Positions 61,849-64,000 of a stretch of DNA of 64,000 nt are shown piece by piece. Source of the DNA: Bryobacterales bacterium (GTDB lineage: Bacteria > Acidobacteriota > Terriglobia > Bryobacterales > Bryobacteraceae). The DNA lies in contig JAFAQY010000131.1 in NCBI GenBank assembly GCA_019261985.1, positions 1 through 64,000 on the forward strand, written 5' to 3'. Position 1 is the first letter of the stretch; every line of letters starts with the position of its first letter. The position numbers were made by a program, and so were the translations under genes. Below the pieces are notes generated by a model that saw only the letters and a list, made by a program, of their open reading frames with translations, was not told the origin of the DNA and did no database searches.

Positions 61849-63906
61849 CCGCCCCGCGCGCTTGACCTCGGCGCGGAACTTTTCCGCGATCCCGGCCATC
61901 TCCTCCACGCTCACCTTCATCTTCCGCCGCCAGTTCGGATATTGCCAGGTGCTTGCGGGCAGGTTTTGCTGGTTCGTCTCACCGGTCAAATCTTCCTGAT
62001 TGACAATCGCCACGGCGCAGCGCGTGGAAAGCACGAATCCGAGCGGATCGTTCTCGAAACCAGCATTGGCAAGCGCATCGCGAAGCCGCCGGATTTCGAG
62101 TTCGCGCGCGGCACACTGCTCCTGATAAGCTTTTTCGTCGATCAAACCCGCTTCGCGCCGGGCTTGGATATCCCGGCCCGTGAAAAAGCCGGCGGGCGTG
62201 GGTAAATCGTGTGTTGTGGTGGATACGGCGGTCTGCGGCGGATACTCCCACGGAGAGCGAAAGCCGCCGCCGTTTCGCTCGAACCAAAGCAATCTGTAGC
62301 CGAGTATTCCTTCGGCAGCGAGGGCGTGGCGAATCTCCTCCTCCACCGTTCCCAAATCCTCGCCGATCACGACAAAACCATTACGCACGCTTTCGAGCGC
62401 GAGTACGCCGAGCCATTCTTCGGCACGGTCTCGAACGTAGGCTCCATCGGCGGTTTCGAGCTGTTCCGGAATCCAATACAAACGAAAGAAGCGCATCACG
62501 TGATCCAGGCGCAGCGCGCCGCCGTGCCTTGCGCAATGCCGGATGATCTGCGCGAATAGTTCGTATCCGTTGGCGCGGTGAGCCTGGGAGTTGGGAGGAG
62601 GGAAGCCCCAATCCTGACCGTTGGGCGCGAAGTCGTCGGGTGGCGCCCCGACCCGGCAACCTGTGATGAAGTATTCACGGCCGGCCCAGAGGTCCCCGCC
62701 GAGGCGATCCGTCGCGAGCGCGAAATCGTGATATAAGCCGATCTTCATTCCACGCGAGAGCGCGTGCGCTTGCGCTTCGGCAAGCTGCTGGTCGAGCACC
62801 CATTGCAGAAACTTGAAGAACAGCACGCGCTTGGCCTGTTGCCGCGCAAACTCGGCGACCTCGGACGAGCGCGGGTCCTGGTATTGCGCGGGCCATTGCG
62901 TCCACACCCAGACGTTCGCGTCGCGCCGGTGCATCTCCTCATCCAGCGCGCAGTAAACTGCCCAGGCCTGGAGCATATCGCCTTCCGCGTTTATGTACGC
63001 GTCGAACTCCGGCGAGCCGCCCGCGGCAAGAAAGCCTTCGAAGGCGCCCGCGAGCGCGGTCGTTTTCACTTGCGCCACACGCTCATATTCGACAAATTCG
63101 CTCGCCCGGAGCGCCTCGATTTCTTCGAACAGCGATGGATCGTTCCGGTATCCCGGCGCCCGCTCGACATCGATATAGAGAAAATTCCGGTACAGCAAAC
63201 TGAGCGGCGAATATGGGCTGGTATTGAACGGTTGGCGATTGGCGATCGCATGCAAGGGATTCAGCGCGATGAATTCGGCTCCCGCGGGCGCGAAAGCGTC
63301 GATGACGGTCTTCACATCGGTGATATCGCCGGCGCCCCAATTGCGGCCCGAACGCAATCCGAACAAACTCACGGCCAGCCCCGCCATTCGCGATCCGGCT
63401 TCATGCGCCCGTTTCGGGCAGACGATGAATCGTGTCTCGCCGAAAACTTGAAGGTCCGGCGGATTCATCCAATACACACGCAAGCGATGATAGCCCAGCC
63501 GCAGCGGCTTCGGCATCGGGACGCGCTTCTCCACGAACTCCCCCGTGCGCCGCGTTTCGGCAAGCTGGGGCAGCCAAAACCAGAAATGCTGAAGCTCGCC
63601 GCCTTCCCACTCGATCTCAAATTTTACGGACGAGCCATCGCGAGCCGCGGGAAGGCGAAATGGAAACTCGGGAGTGTCGTCGCGAACAACCATAACCGGA
63701 TCGAACGGCGAAGACCACTCTCGAACGGATTGCTCGTGCAAATAGCGCTCGATCTGTTCGGACGATTCCGTTGGGACGCCGTGTGCGGCGAGGATCAGCT
63801 CCAAACACCTCTTGGAAACGGCGATTTTCCGGCCTAAGACGTCGATGTATTCCGGTTGGATGCCGTGGTGCGCGGCGGCTTTGGCGAGAGCGTCCCGGAG
63901 GTCCAA
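61846..63906 (-). CDS. malQ: 4-alpha-glucanotransferase (GH77, amylomaltase)
   Basis: The 686-residue enzyme transfers alpha-1,4-glucan segments between maltodextrins. The GH77 signature residues are visible: nucleophile Asp in ALRLDHVMRF, acid/base Glu in VIGEDLG, and transition-state Asp in TTTHDLPTPAGFF. SPYSPLSLLYRNFLYID and GETNQQNLPAS are also typical. An N-terminal domain of about 160 residues precedes the barrel, as in the E. coli-length MalQ. The start is TTG with no obvious ribosome site. The upstream neighbour is outside the window, so its glycogen or maltose pathway context cannot be judged. Confidence 0.93.
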   Translation of the reverse strand: MDLRDALAKAAAHHGIQPEYIDVLGRKIAVSKRCLELILAAHGVPTESSEQIERYLHEQSVREWSSPFDPVMVVRDDTPEFPFRLPAARDGSSVKFEIEWEGGELQHFWFWLPQLAETRRTGEFVEKRVPMPKPLRLGYHRLRVYWMNPPDLQVFGETRFIVCPKRAHEAGSRMAGLAVSLFGLRSGRNWGAGDITDVKTVIDAFAPAGAEFIALNPLHAIANRQPFNTSPYSPLSLLYRNFLYIDVERAPGYRNDPSLFEEIEALRASEFVEYERVAQVKTTALAGAFEGFLAAGGSPEFDAYINAEGDMLQAWAVYCALDEEMHRRDANVWVWTQWPAQYQDPRSSEVAEFARQQAKRVLFFKFLQWVLDQQLAEAQAHALSRGMKIGLYHDFALATDRLGGDLWAGREYFITGCRVGAPPDDFAPNGQDWGFPPPNSQAHRANGYELFAQIIRHCARHGGALRLDHVMRFFRLYWIPEQLETADGAYVRDRAEEWLGVLALESVRNGFVVIGEDLGTVEEEIRHALAAEGILGYRLLWFERNGGGFRSPWEYPPQTAVSTTTHDLPTPAGFFTGRDIQARREAGLIDEKAYQEQCAARELEIRRLRDALANAGFENDPLGFVLSTRCAVAIVNQEDLTGETNQQNLPASTWQYPNWRRKMKVSVEEMAGIAEKFRAEVKRAGR

Positions 63907-64000
63907 CTATTCAGTTTAGAGGCAGAAGGCACCGCGGGCTGCTCCCCCCTACGGAATGGCCGCCAATCCCCGCACATGCAAATGGCAGAATTGCGACGGC

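Noticed and set aside
1-64000. tRNA or rRNA genes
   Set aside because: I scanned for T-loop and anticodon-arm patterns and conserved rRNA words and found none that form a complete structure; a tRNAscan run would settle it.
63907-64000. Possible end of another minus-strand gene upstream of malQ
   Set aside because: Short frames reading FCHLHVRGLAAIP or similar are open to the window edge, but too little sequence is present to support a gene.

Overview
The window looks like chromosomal DNA of an acidobacterium near Candidatus Solibacter / Bryobacterales. The evidence is high GC, Shine-Dalgarno-led genes, and protein families largely confined to or enriched in that group. These are an acidobacterial VWFA-type protein (19367-20473), a huge BACON-repeat protein ending in the Solibacter-type C-terminal domain (33042-36437), DUF1552 proteins (2-79 and 52534-53853), carboxypeptidase-regulatory-domain secreted proteins and several PQQ-type beta-propeller enzymes. 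No rRNA, tRNA, CRISPR array or intact mobile element was seen. All functional calls are by eye from protein motifs.

Layout. 1-13.6 kb: end of a DUF1552 gene plus an ankyrin exoprotein; a DUF5612/ACT protein with a PIN-like protein; a divergent MerR regulator with a near-consensus promoter; S41 protease; GMP synthase with a eukaryote-like C-terminus; DinB and stress-protein-like genes; an 88-bp tandem repeat; two secreted regulatory-domain proteins; SppA. 13.7-23.9 kb: an IS110 scar, a two-domain glycosyltransferase, a sigma-54-type activator, a STAS protein paired with a degenerate MPN-like membrane protein, a VWFA protein, a phosphoesterase/small protein/beta-barrel operon, and an antitoxin whose toxin is truncated. 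23.9-33 kb: recA, a WWWY-repeat protein, a DUF433/PIN-like pair, cytochrome c, a TPR lipoprotein, and accD with a paraoxonase-like propeller. 33-46.3 kb: BACON giant; an overlapping run of ABC ATPase, double Clp_N protein and ClpC, followed by a zinc-ribbon site-2 protease; Uma2; an NtrY/NtrX-like two-component system; a methyltransferase. 46.3-58 kb: a tandem duplication of a SIMPL gene with the 3' end of a PQQ gene, then PQQ dehydrogenase, sedolisin protease, DUF1552, cytochrome c-PQQ fusion and arylsulfotransferase, a block of mostly exported proteins. 58.5-64 kb: transglutaminase-DUF2126 protein and 4-alpha-glucanotransferase.

A second layer is a dense set of short palindromic intergenic repeats. 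One class, GGACAAGCTTNAGCTTGTCC, repeatedly abuts genes so that its edge supplies the TAG stop codon, on either strand. Other classes have cores such as GCGATTGGCAATCGC and GGCGGGCTTTAGCCCGCC. They lie mostly at gene 3' ends and may act as terminators or mRNA stabilisers.

The points most worth following up are: the ABC ATPase-Clp_N-ClpC overlapping gene run with its repeated ATGTTTGA junctions; the stop-codon-supplying palindromes; the NtrX-like regulator whose sigma-54 contact motif is GSLPGA; the eukaryote-like GMP synthase; and the WWWY-repeat protein with an overlapping hydrophobic small ORF.
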